A stretch of DNA of 64,000 bases from positions 157,779,245-157,843,244 of the forward strand of contig OY757011.1 of the NCBI GenBank assembly GCA_963580285.1, given 5' to 3'. Positions 26,501 through 38,500 of this stretch are shown here, one piece after another. The stretch's first letter is position 1, and each line of letters opens with the position of its first letter. The notes below the pieces were generated by a model, which was given only the letters and a program-made list of their open reading frames with translations, ran no database searches and was not told where the DNA came from. The stretch comes from Lucinisca nassula. Taxonomy: Eukaryota > Mollusca > Bivalvia > Lucinida > Lucinidae. The position numbers and the translations under genes were made by a program.

Positions 26501-29500
26501 CATGTAACCTAGCTTCATTCTTTCTCAATTTAAAGAGCAGACATTTTCAAGACCCATAAGGCCAACACGCCCATGTAATTAACACCCCCATATACCCACT
26601 TTTTCAGAGAAAAATAGGGTTTGCAGGGCATTACTTCCAAAACAAGGCTTGTGAGTACTCGTTATAACCTCTTCATTGACGCAGTTCTAATGAGCACCTA
26701 CATATATACAACCGATGTTTGAAGCAGATATAAAACATCACCAGGAAAATCTCAATGTTTTAGCTGTAACAGAATGCGTCTACTACATGTATGTACATGT
26801 ATGTTAGAATCAGAAATACATGTAACTTCCTGCAACTGTTTTGTCAAAGAGACATCTTAGACGAAAATCAGATAATAATTTCAAATTTCATATGTTAAGC
26901 ACTTTAATAGTGTTTCTTCACATACAAATGTTGGACACGGGCAAATAGTGTAGACCCGGATCAGATACCCTGTAATTCACCGACTTCGATGCTTCTCAAG
27001 CCTTTGATTAGCTCTGTCGGCCGTTTTGTTTCTTGGAGCTAAACCACAAACAATTTTAGCTATTTTTCTCCAAGCCTCGATGGGCGGGGCCCATGTTGCT
27101 GTGACCTGTTTTGTCGTTTACAAAAATGTCTTTGTTTGTATTGGAGTTTAACGGCCCAGTCAACACTATTTTATGTCATTTTTGAGCCGGTCATTTTACC
27201 TATCCACACTTTTACTAGGCAGGCTTATACGTAAGTGGTTAACCAGTACAGTGCACATTCTTTCGTCAAAAACTGACAACTGCCCTTCTTGAATCAGTGG
27301 AATGGTCAGCACAGCATTAACGACACCCTCTCTGAACTTATTCAAAAGCTGCAAAAACAAACACTCATGCGCTGCCTGTTACATTACCACCGACCTAATA
27401 AAACCGGTGTAACGGTCAGTTTCTTCCCCCGGCCTGGTTCTTGGCCGGCCCGGTTCTGACTGGTCAGTTTCTTCCCCACCTGATTTTTTTTAGAACCACA
27501 GTCAACCTAGTAATTTTTAGCTCACAATTTGTTAAAAATGAGAAAAGAGACCATTCTGAATAAGTTTTGGTTCTTTTAGCCTGAATGACAATATATGGTC
27601 TATGCTACCCCATTCATGGAGATGCAATAAACTATGCATCCCAATTCCAGCATCTATGAGGAGTTTTCTTTGCTTTTTAAGACATAAACTGGTATTAACT
27701 AAACAGATTTAATAATCCACAAATGTTTGGCTCTCAAATTTAAATAGAACTTGGGGGTGGGGAAGAACTGGGCCATCTTCAGCGATATAACTGACATAAC
27801 TGTTCAACACTACTCAAGGGTGGGGAAGAAACGGACCGGTCCAGTTCTTCCCCACCCCAGACACACATTCAACGTCATAACTGACTTAACTTAACAGTAC
27901 AGCACTACCCAAGGGTGGGGAAGAAAAGGCCCAGTTCTTCCCCACCCAAGACATCTTCAGCGATATAACTGACATAACTGTACAGCACTACTCAAAGGTG
28001 GGGAAGAAACGGACCGGCCCAGTTCTTCCCCACCCCAGACACCTTCAACGTCATAATTGACTTAACAGTACAACACTACCCCAGGGTGGGGAAGAAACAG
28101 GCCGGCCCAGTTCTTCCCACCCCTAGTCTCCAAATTCTATTAAGATTTGAGTGTTAAACATTTGTTGCTTATATGTTGTTTAGTTAATACCAGTTTATGT
28201 CTTAAAAAGTGAAGAATTTTTTTTTATCACAAGAATTTTTAGCAAACAGAAAAATCTGGGGTGGGGAAGAACTGGGCCGGCCCAGTTCTTCTCCACCCCA
28301 GTCTCCAAATTCTATTAAGATTTGAGCTCCAAACATTTGTTGCTTGTTATATCTGTTTAGTTTTTACCAATTTATGTCTTAAAAAGCAAAGGAAATTTAT
28401 CATAATAATTATTAGTAAACAAGCATCTTGGGTGGGGAAGAATTGGGGCGGCCCAGGTCTTCCCCACCCCCAGTCTCCAAATTCTATTTATATTTGAGCT
28501 GCAAACATTGTTGCTTATTCTATCTTTTTGGTTTATTTCAATTTTTGTCCTAAACAGCAAAGGAAATTTATTACAAGAATTATTAGTAAACAGAAAAATC
28601 TGGGGTGGGGAAGACTATTGGGCCGGCCCAGTTCTTCCCCACCTCCAGTCTCCAAATTCCATCGAAATTTCAGCACCAAATATTTGTTGCTTATTATATC
28701 TGTTTAGTTAATACCAATTTATGTCTTAAAAAGCGAAGAAAATTTATCACAAGAATTTTTTAGTAAACAGAAAAAATCTGGGGTGGGGAAGAAATGGGCC
28801 GGCCCAGTTCTTCCTCACCCCCCACTTTCCAAATTATATTTAGATTTGAGCACTAAATATTTGTTTCTTATTATATCTGATTAGTTAATACCAATTTATG
28901 TCATAAAAAGCTAAGAAAATTAATCATAGATACTTGAATTGAGATGAAAATTTCCTTGGACCTTCATATATTGTATGACATAGACAAATTTTTTCCATTC
29001 AAGCTGTAAAGACTCAAAACTAATTCAGTATGGTTTCTTTTCGTTTTTTTTACAATTTGTGAGGCATAAATTACTCGTTGACTATGGTTCTAAAAAATTC
29101 AGGTGGGGAAGAAATTGACTGCGTGGGGAAGAAACTGACTTTCCGGGGATGAAACGGGCCGGCCCGGTTCTTCCCCGGGGAAGAAACTGACTGGGGGAAG
29201 GACCGGCCTGTTACACCGGACTGATACAGCATTAATATCGAAGTAACTGATGAAGGGAACAGAAAGTTACAGTAAATCAAGTTAGAACGGTAACACATCG
29301 CAAACACAAAAATAAAACACATTGACTGTCCACGAGAACTTATTTATATCTTTGTGTTTTGTTTGTTTGTTTGTTTGAATTGAGGTTTAACACCCCTGTC
29401 AAAACAATTTAGGTCGTTTTGGAGACGTTGCTTCCAGTTTTATGAGACTTTTACCCAACATTGAGATGAAATGACATCTCAAGCATTGCCGCCTAATGAA

Positions 29501-32500
29501 AACAAAAGGCATATATGCATTGGACGGTCTGACTCACACCACTTTGCCTGGACAAGCTTAGTCCTTCTAAGCGGTTCACCAGTACTCACGTGTGGTCAGT
29601 TTCAGCTCTGCTTGGGAGCACCATGCGGCCCATCTATTTCTCCAAGCCCCGATGGGCGGGGGCGACATTTATCTTTTTGTGACGTGGGTATTTCCAAGCT
29701 GAAGTTTTAAACTCGCCCCCCCCTCTCCCCATCAGTACTCTCAGTGCTTTGATTCTTTTATAAGATTACGAGTTCCAGATATTATGCTTGCTAACGAGAT
29801 ACGACAATGCCCAAACAACGTTACTACTAACGACATTTGAATTAAGATATCTCAAACATCGTTACTGCTAATATCGCTCTATAAAAAACAACAACATAAA
29901 ACTCATTAAATCCGCACTTTTGAAACGCGCTTTGATTAGCAAAAAAAAAAAAAAAAAAAAGAACATCTTCGTTTTCGTAAAAAATAATATTAATTACAAA
30001 AACGCGCTTATGATATGTCGATCCGCGCTTTCGGAAAATGAAAACACCAAGCCTTAGAAATCAAAGTCGCGGTAGGTGGGTGCGTGGGTGGGTGCGTACC
30101 TGGTCACACGCACGCGGTGCATTTTGACTTCCTTCCTGCTAATGTTGCATCTTATGAGATCTGAAACCCTGTATATTTGGCAAAGGGGGTCTTTCATCTG
30201 TGCCCATGCATGTTTTTTCTTTACAGTTTGTATATTAGTAACTCAGCATATACAACCTATAAAAATGTATTTAATAAATTATATAAATCAAAGTAGGACT
30301 CAGGAGGCCACTCTAACTGACTCCCTCCATGAGCTGGTGTCTGTCTCTAAATAAGTGCGCCTTAAATCTTATGTTTTATTTAGTTTCAAGATCTGTGAAC
30401 TGGATTGAATGCAGAACTCCATAGACATTCCTTTGGTACTAAAAAGCCTTTTGAATTAATTAAAGTTTACATTTTCTGATAAAATAATTATCATAAATCT
30501 CATTTTTTAATTAAAATTTTAAAAAATTATCAAAATTCAATCCCTAAGATAAATAAGTTCTAGTCTTTGTCAAGATTTCATTTTGCTAGGAAAACTTGCC
30601 ATATGTATCTTCTTTAGCTATGCCAAATTTCATGAAAATCCGAAACCGGTAACACTGTAGTTTTACACCTTAAAGACATTTATTCTGTAACAGTAAAACA
30701 CACGGTGTGTTCATAATTGTTTTATTGCCCCCCCCCCCCCCCTGTGATATACTGACTATAGCAGATCAAAGGCGGCCCTTAATAGGGTGATTAGTAGCTC
30801 TTGTTGAATCCCCTGACTGAGGCACTTAAGAGGAAAATCAATAATGTACACCAGTCAACAGTAAGTAATTTATTGATTTTCCCAAAGGAGGCCCCTTACC
30901 TGTTGAAGACAGAGGACGTCTCTTCAGCCAGCTCTGAGGGCTACATAATGTTATGTAATGAAATGATAGTCCTCAATAATCAAGAATAAATGCCTTTAAA
31001 TTGATGTAAGTCGTTTCTGCAAAATTTACTATTTTATTGAAATCATCCAAGAACCTTACAAAAAGGCAATTCGTAAGACTTACGTAATGAAAATGAGATT
31101 ATACAAATCAAAATGAATACAAATTGAGCTGATCTAGCTTAGAAACTATTAAAATATCATGAATTTCTGATATTTTCCTTTCATTTATACACTATGATCT
31201 ATCCAAAATAGTAGATAGTAAAACACTAAATCAAAAGGTATTCTAATCAACAAATTAGGCCTAACAACATATATTGCTTTTTTATTAGCAGCAAAATTAT
31301 ATTTAATTTAATTAACTTTATTTAATGACTTTGCATAAGTCATGCTACTCAAATAGGTGTAAGGCAAGGAGATCCGTTATTTTCATTTCCATACCAAGCT
31401 GGTATGCAAGGACGCAGTGGTCAGTGGTTTGTTGTCTCTAGTATAAATAGTTCTGTTGATATATCCCTGGCCAGATTAAGCCTTAGATATACTCTGTCTT
31501 TATGAATGCTGGATTATTATCCTAACAAAAAAGTTACAGTAATTATTGGTTGTATTTCCAAAAATCCAAATGTCACTTATATATTGAGTTTCTGTTGCAA
31601 AAGATATCATTGATGGATGAGGCGCAGATTATTTGGTGTAAACAAAGCTGTCCCATGACCTAGAGAAATTTTGCTATTAGACAGGGAGAGAAACAGTTTC
31701 CTTCCTTATAGTACACATGCATAAATATGTCTCTTTTCAGCATTGGTTTTGTAATTATTGACGTTTCTTTAGTGTCTTATTTTTTCTTTTTACTTTGTCA
31801 GTATAGTGGTTAATTTATCGGAAGCGAGCTTTTAGTATTTTTTTTTCTGGTTGTAAACCTTTCAACCACTTCTTGAATGTTTCTGCTGAATGCAAGTTCA
31901 CTATTTTTTAAGCTCTGTTCTTGCTTGCTTTTTGTTCATGTATAATTACCAGTACATTTCTGTGCAATGTATCTCTCAGCTTAGAAAGAGCATTGCTGTG
32001 TTTGGACAGAAAAAAGCATCACAATGTCGAACCAAATACAACCGAATAAAGAGTAAAGCCAAGCTTAGGTACAGGATCGCCGAAGGCCAAAAATTAAATG
32101 TTGAAGCGCGTAAAGAGCCCCGGAAATTTTGGCGCAAATTAAGATCATTGCGTAAAAAGAAAGCTTCTAAAGGGCAAACGCTTCAGGCAGAAGACTTACT
32201 TGAACATTTTCAAAATACATTTTCTAACAATGATGAAACATTGCACACTGAAAACATTGATCTTACTGCAAACAATTCGGCATTTGATCCTGACCTAGAT
32301 CTTGACATTAGCCTCGAAGAGTTAAAAAAAGCGACATTTCACCAAAAGAATAATAAGGCTTACGGACCAGATAATGTTTGTTCTGAAGCCATCAAAACCT
32401 CATTTGACCTTATTTCTGACTACCTTCTAAATATTGTTAACCATATATTTAATTCTGGCGAATATCCAGAGACCTGGGGCCATGGCATCATTTCCCCTAT

Positions 32501-35500
32501 CTACAAAGGTGGTGACCCGGATCTAGCTACAAATTATAGGGGCATCACGGTAAGCAACATTTTATCTAAAATATACTCGCAGATATTGCTTAATCGCTTA
32601 AACAAATGGTCAGATAAATACGATGTCCTTTGTAAAAATCAATTTGGCTTCCAAAAAGGCAAATCTACCACTGACTGTATTTTCATCTTGCATTCTATTA
32701 TTTCAAAAGTTCTTAACTCCAAAGAAAAACTATATTGTGTTTTTATCGATTTTGAAAAGGCTTTTGACAAAATTGACCGAACTAGTTTGTGGCAAAAACT
32801 TCTCCTTTCAAACGTCAGTAGTAAGATGGTTAAAGCGTTAAAAGCAATGTACTCAGTTGTCAAAGCATGCATACGATATAAAAATAAATGTTCGGAATTC
32901 ATAGATTCCTACACCGGTGTCAAACAAGGAGACCCTAGCTCTCCAATGTTATTTATGATGTTTATAAACGATATTAATCAGTGCATCAATGACGATCTAG
33001 ATAGTATATTCACGGTCGATGATATAAAGTTTTTTCTTCTCCTTTATGCTGATGACCAGGTTATATTTGCCAAATCTCCAGAAACTCTGCAATCTATGTT
33101 GCAAGATCTGGAAAATTTCTGCAACGCTTGGGGCCTGAAAATCAACACAGCAAAAACCAAAACAATGATATTTGAAAAAGGTCGCCATACAAGTTATGAT
33201 TTTTATTTGAATAATACCAAACTCGAAGTTGTCACCACATTTAAATATCTTGGCGTTTACTTTTTCAAAAACGGAAACTGGCACCGAACACAAAAAACCA
33301 TTGCAGATCACGCTTCCTTTGCTCTTCATAATTTATTTTCATTGTTCACACAAGTAGAAATATCAGTCTCCCAAAAATGTAAATTATTTGATGCGCTCGT
33401 TGGTTCAGTTTTAAATTACAACTCCGAAATCTGGGGTGGCCACGAAGCAAAAGATGTTGAGCTTATTCACAATAAATTTTGCAGAAAGGTGCTATGCGTC
33501 AGACAATCGACTAACCTAAATGGCATATATGGTGAACTGGGACGTGTCCCGATGTCTACTATGCGGAAGATAAATATGATAAGATACTGGTTTAAAATAC
33601 TGAGCTTAGAAGAAGATACTTTACCAAAACGTATATACCGCATGCTTAAAACAGATGTTGATAATAATATCAATTACAATGGTTCTAACTGGGCTTCCCA
33701 GATTAAAGTGATTCTTGATACTCATGGTTTTTCCAATATATGGATCACTCAAGATTTAAACTCTGCATCGTTCTCTGTAGTTAAGCAGCGCATATTAGAT
33801 GTTAATCATCAGAGTTGGTATGCTAATATAAATAATTCACCAAGACTTAGTACATACTGCAGATTTAAACATTCTTTTACACTTGAAAAATACCTTGATT
33901 TTATTCTCGAAAATAAGTATAGAATCGCACTATGCAAATTTCGCATTTCTGCACATAATTTAGCAATAGAGAAGGGAAGACATCAAAATATCCCCCGTGA
34001 AAATAGAATATGTCGCCACTGTAACTTAAATACAGTTGAAAGTGAGTATCACTTTTTGTTAGTTTGCCCTCAACTCATAAGTCTTAGACGAAAATACTTA
34101 TCACCGTATTACTGTCACTGGCCAAATTTGACTAAGTTTGACTCCATCATGTTATCACAATCTAAAAAAATTGCACTTAACATTGCCAAATTTATATATT
34201 TTGCTGAACAACTAAGAAATAGAAACAGCTAAGAGTATATTTGAATCCAAAACTAATTCTGTTCATTCTACCTATTGTCATTCACATGTGTATGTTCCGT
34301 CTTTAAACATGTTTTACTTCTCTGTAAATGTATTTCTCTGTACTTCATTTGTAGGCTAAAAACATTGTAAAATGTTTAATGCTGAATAAATTATGTTATG
34401 TTATGTTATGTTATTTACTGAAAATAATTTTAAATCCTGTGAGTAATACGATAACTACTCACAGATTGAATAATTATTATCAACAGTTTAAATGCTTCTT
34501 GATATCTCACATAATGTGCTTTGTAATTACAGCAACAACTGCTGAGATAGGTAAATGAAGTGAAAGACAAATATATAGACAACACAATCATGATCACATA
34601 AGTTTTGGAACACTGACAAATGTACGACCATGTGAATTCTAAAAGTAAATTCAAATGGCTTTGGAATACAGCTTCAGGAAGCCGTTTAATTTCGTTCATA
34701 GGGGCTATACAAAAAAGATAGATTGGCTAGTGCCTATGCAGATACAAATTCTGAAAACTTAATGTCCAGGAAAAGTAATCTGAAGTGTTATTGATTTTCC
34801 CTAGAGTAACCCTTTCTTTTTAAATGGACAGTAAGGGTTAAATAAACAAACAACAGTTTGACTTGAGAGTCATTTATCTCGAGTCGGATAACAAATCTCA
34901 CAAAATCTGTAGCAACATCTAAAGTGACTGGTATGTTGTTTATTTGAATGTTAAATCTAAACATCACCTTAGCACCATTACCAAATTAGACAAGAAAGAT
35001 TACATGGGTGCGTTTGATGACGTTTGTCATCAAAACCTTTGCGGTATAGTTCTGTAGACAAAATATTTGTTTCATATGGGGCAAATTTACTGAAATGGAT
35101 TTTAATGAAATAATACTTATAATTATGCTATGAACTACTAACACAAACCATACTATACTATAGCCATCCAAATCGAAAGCAATAGTTAAGTATTAATAAA
35201 CAGCATGACCAAAACATGATAATCATATAATTTCACATTTTGCTGAATCAGGACTATCAGTATTCAGTCTGTTAAAACACAATGTTACCGGTCCTAAATT
35301 TCCATCAAAATTCATCAACTTGTTCCTAAGATATGCAGGTAGTTTTTATGCTAAAATGGTGTCTTGACAAAAACTGGAACATGGTAAAAATGCATATAAA
35401 ATTTTAATGAATACAAAAATAGGAGCTGAAATAAGGGGACACCATCAAAGAAAACTGAATGCCCAGCCACTATTATTAGGCATATGAGGACATTCATAGT

Positions 35501-38500
35501 ATCAACTAACTCACCAATTATGGCTTTAATTCATAAAACATAGCAGCATTAGATATATGAAACTCTGAATACTGTAGACAAGTTTATTTGAGAGTACTCT
35601 CTGTTGTGATAGAGACTTCATAAAATATGTAATAAATTTACTACGGAAATAAAATTTAAAAGTGAATGCATCGTAATTATAATGGTTATACCCAAGGCAA
35701 TTATTGTGCATAATTTCATCAAAATCCAAGCGTGGGCAGAAACCAATGCAAATTTCCTATACCGTGAAAGACCCCCTTTAGGAGATTTGAAAAAGGGAAA
35801 GAAAAGAAAAGAAAAACAAAAACAAACAAAAGATACTAGCCACAGCTTTGTGATGGATGCGACTTCATCACTTAGAATATTCTCCTATAAATGAAAGTGG
35901 AGTGAAAAGTTTGAACAGCTTTCTAGAAATTCTCGTTGGTACCACCTTGGAGACGGGCTTTTAACCCAGTTTGTACCGGAAACCCCAAAACGGGTCCCCC
36001 TGGCAAACAGTGCAGGCCCAGATCAGACGCCGCAGAACGCGGCGTCTGATCAGGGCCTACACTGTTGGCAGATCAGACGCCGCAGAACGCGGCGTCTGAT
36101 CAGGGCCTACACTGTTGGCAAAACGTACAGCCATTTTTCTAACACATTTTGAAGAAAATACAACCTGACACCCCTTAATTTTGAAATGGACTCCAAGTTT
36201 ATATAAGAAGGAAGATTCCATTTGGTACAAAAAGGGTTAATGTATCATTTTTTTTTTCTTGGTACAAACTGCATGTAGTAAATGACTTCAATGATATGTA
36301 ATAAACAGTTTACAGCCTTTATTCATCACCATAGCTGTAGTTTTATTTATTTTACATGACAAATATCGCGTTTATTGTGACAGGAAAGGTGAAATGCTGC
36401 CAGTGCTCGGTCACTAAGGTGACTGGCCAAATGTTTAACACGCCAAGCTTCCCGATATCAATATAAGGCAGCACTGGTGGGTCGATTGTTTCTGAGCTGG
36501 GAAAGTGGTTCTGAACGTAGAACTGGGCTGGTTTGTTTAACCCTTCAATTCCCGTACTTTAAGTAAACATATTAGACCCTGACCATACACCGCGTTATGT
36601 GGCGTCGGATCTGTAGCTACACTGTTTGTCATGTCCAAAGCACTTGAGCCCAATCAACGTTATACAGATACTTTTCTTTGCCTATATATGGCAATGGAAT
36701 CTCCCACTTGGTCTATTTCCAATTATAGGGATGTCAGGGTTGTTTTGTTTGAGGTAAGTTGTAAACAAATGCGTGTACTTTGAGCAAACAGTGTATATCC
36801 AGATCAGACACCGCGTGTTACGGCGTCTGATCAGGGTATACACTGTCTGCCAATGTCCCCCGGCATATATGGGTTAACAGAGCACTCTGACGTCACAAGA
36901 AACAAGGAGAAGAATAGCGAGGCTAAAATAAAAGTTAGCTGGATTTCGTCCAAATCACTGATAGTCACGTGGACATCAGCAACGTGAATCAACAAGACTT
37001 AGTGACTTTGGGTCGATTGACAATCGACACCAAAATGCGGAAATTGGTTCCTAAATCCATGCCATTCAAACGCTTAACCCATTTATCTCTGTAGACCAGT
37101 ATAGAAAACAATGCAAACAGTGTAAGATCCGGATGAGACGGCACACAATGGGCCGTCTAATCAGGATAAAAAAACTGTTTGCCAGCCTGTTAAAGATTCT
37201 GACTTAACCGCCTTTTTACAAGAATGGGCGTGCCCAAATTCAGTGATAGACTTACCCACTTCAGAATCTCAGCCGTGAAAGTTTTTTTCCGAATAAGAGA
37301 GACGAAGAGCGTATCAGCTACACGTACTTGGAACCTAAGTAGTGCTATGTCTTTCGCAAAATATACATCTACAAACTCTCGAGCACGACGGACCACTGCC
37401 TATCCTATAAGCTCCACAGGATCCTTCGGACTTGGTGAGCTAAAAATTGAGCCTCGCCGTAAGCAAAATGTTTGGGTTAATCTTCAGTCAGTCTTCCATA
37501 AAGTGTAGGAAAGTTGTCGACTTAACTACAACAGTTTTCAAGCATTCCGTTTGATAGGGTGTTACAAGCATGTTGAAGTTGCATATTTGCCTTTTTTTTC
37601 CTGACAAAATTACAACATTTGCAACTTTGACATTTCAGACATTATATTTCAGTCGGCAGTATCCTTGGTGCAGACTGGCAATTAGAATATTGCCAAAGAC
37701 AGTTAATTGTATTGAAAACTCTCTGCGTAGACCTAGCTTTTTGTAAAAGCTATACTTGTAGATTGATTGTGTACGGCTGCTGCATGGACAACATGCCTTG
37801 TCCTACTGTAAGCCAATATCAGTTGGACGCCTCTGTGATGCAAGATATGCGACACTTTTGCCTCACCTTAGTAACTAGTGATCTAACTTCACATCAACCA
37901 ACCAACCAACCTTATTTATCTTGAAGATAGGTTCAATTTAACGGGAAACAATATGTCTGACATAAAATATGCGTATTGATATAATCATGTATACTCAGTA
38001 TTTGTCTGTTTGAATTGAGGTTCAACGCCCCCATCAACACTATTTAGGTTATTTTGGAGACGTTGCTTCCAATTTTGTGGGACTTATCAGAAATTGAGCT
38101 AAAATGACATCTCAAGCTCTGTCGTCCAATGAAACCAATAGGGTTTATATACATGGACGGCCCGACTCGCACCACTTTGCCTGGACGGGCTTAGACCTCT
38201 AAGCGGTTTACCGGTACTCAAGTGCAGTCGGTTGCAGCTCTGGGTGGAAGCACCATGCAGCCCAATCTATATCTTCAAGCCCCGAAGGGCGGGGGCCATG
38301 TTCTCAAAGATGTTTTTACTGAAGCCCTTATGTTATTTATGATACCGAAGCTCTTTAAAACATTAGCATTTTCGGGTGCAGCGTCAGTAGCCGTGGGACC
38401 AACTGTTGGTTTTCTTTTGCTTCAGCATTTTTATCGTTGTTTCATCTTTTTGGTTGTTTGATTTTTGTGTTCTCGGAGATGTTGCACTAATGAGTTAGGA

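Larger units (their letters stand above)
30182..35780. mobile_element. Element G, copy 2: ~3 kb inverted-repeat element carrying the LINE
   Basis: The left end AAAGGGGGTCTTTCATCTG...GCCCATGC (30182) mirrors the right end GCGTGGGCAG...GAAAGACCCCCTTT (35780). Removing the ~2.45-kb LINE leaves ~3.1 kb, close to copy 1 at 46275-49543. Inner inverted segments around GGTAACACTG (30650) and its complement near 35284 suggest long arms. A poly-C tract sits at 30727-30742 and an RT-motif remnant at 31353. Otherwise AT-rich with no long ORF. Confidence 0.6.

Noticed and set aside
37190..37508. Overlapping ORFs on both strands as a possible small gene
   Set aside because: Neither peptide has recognisable features, and no splice or promoter context was found; left as unexplained intron sequence.
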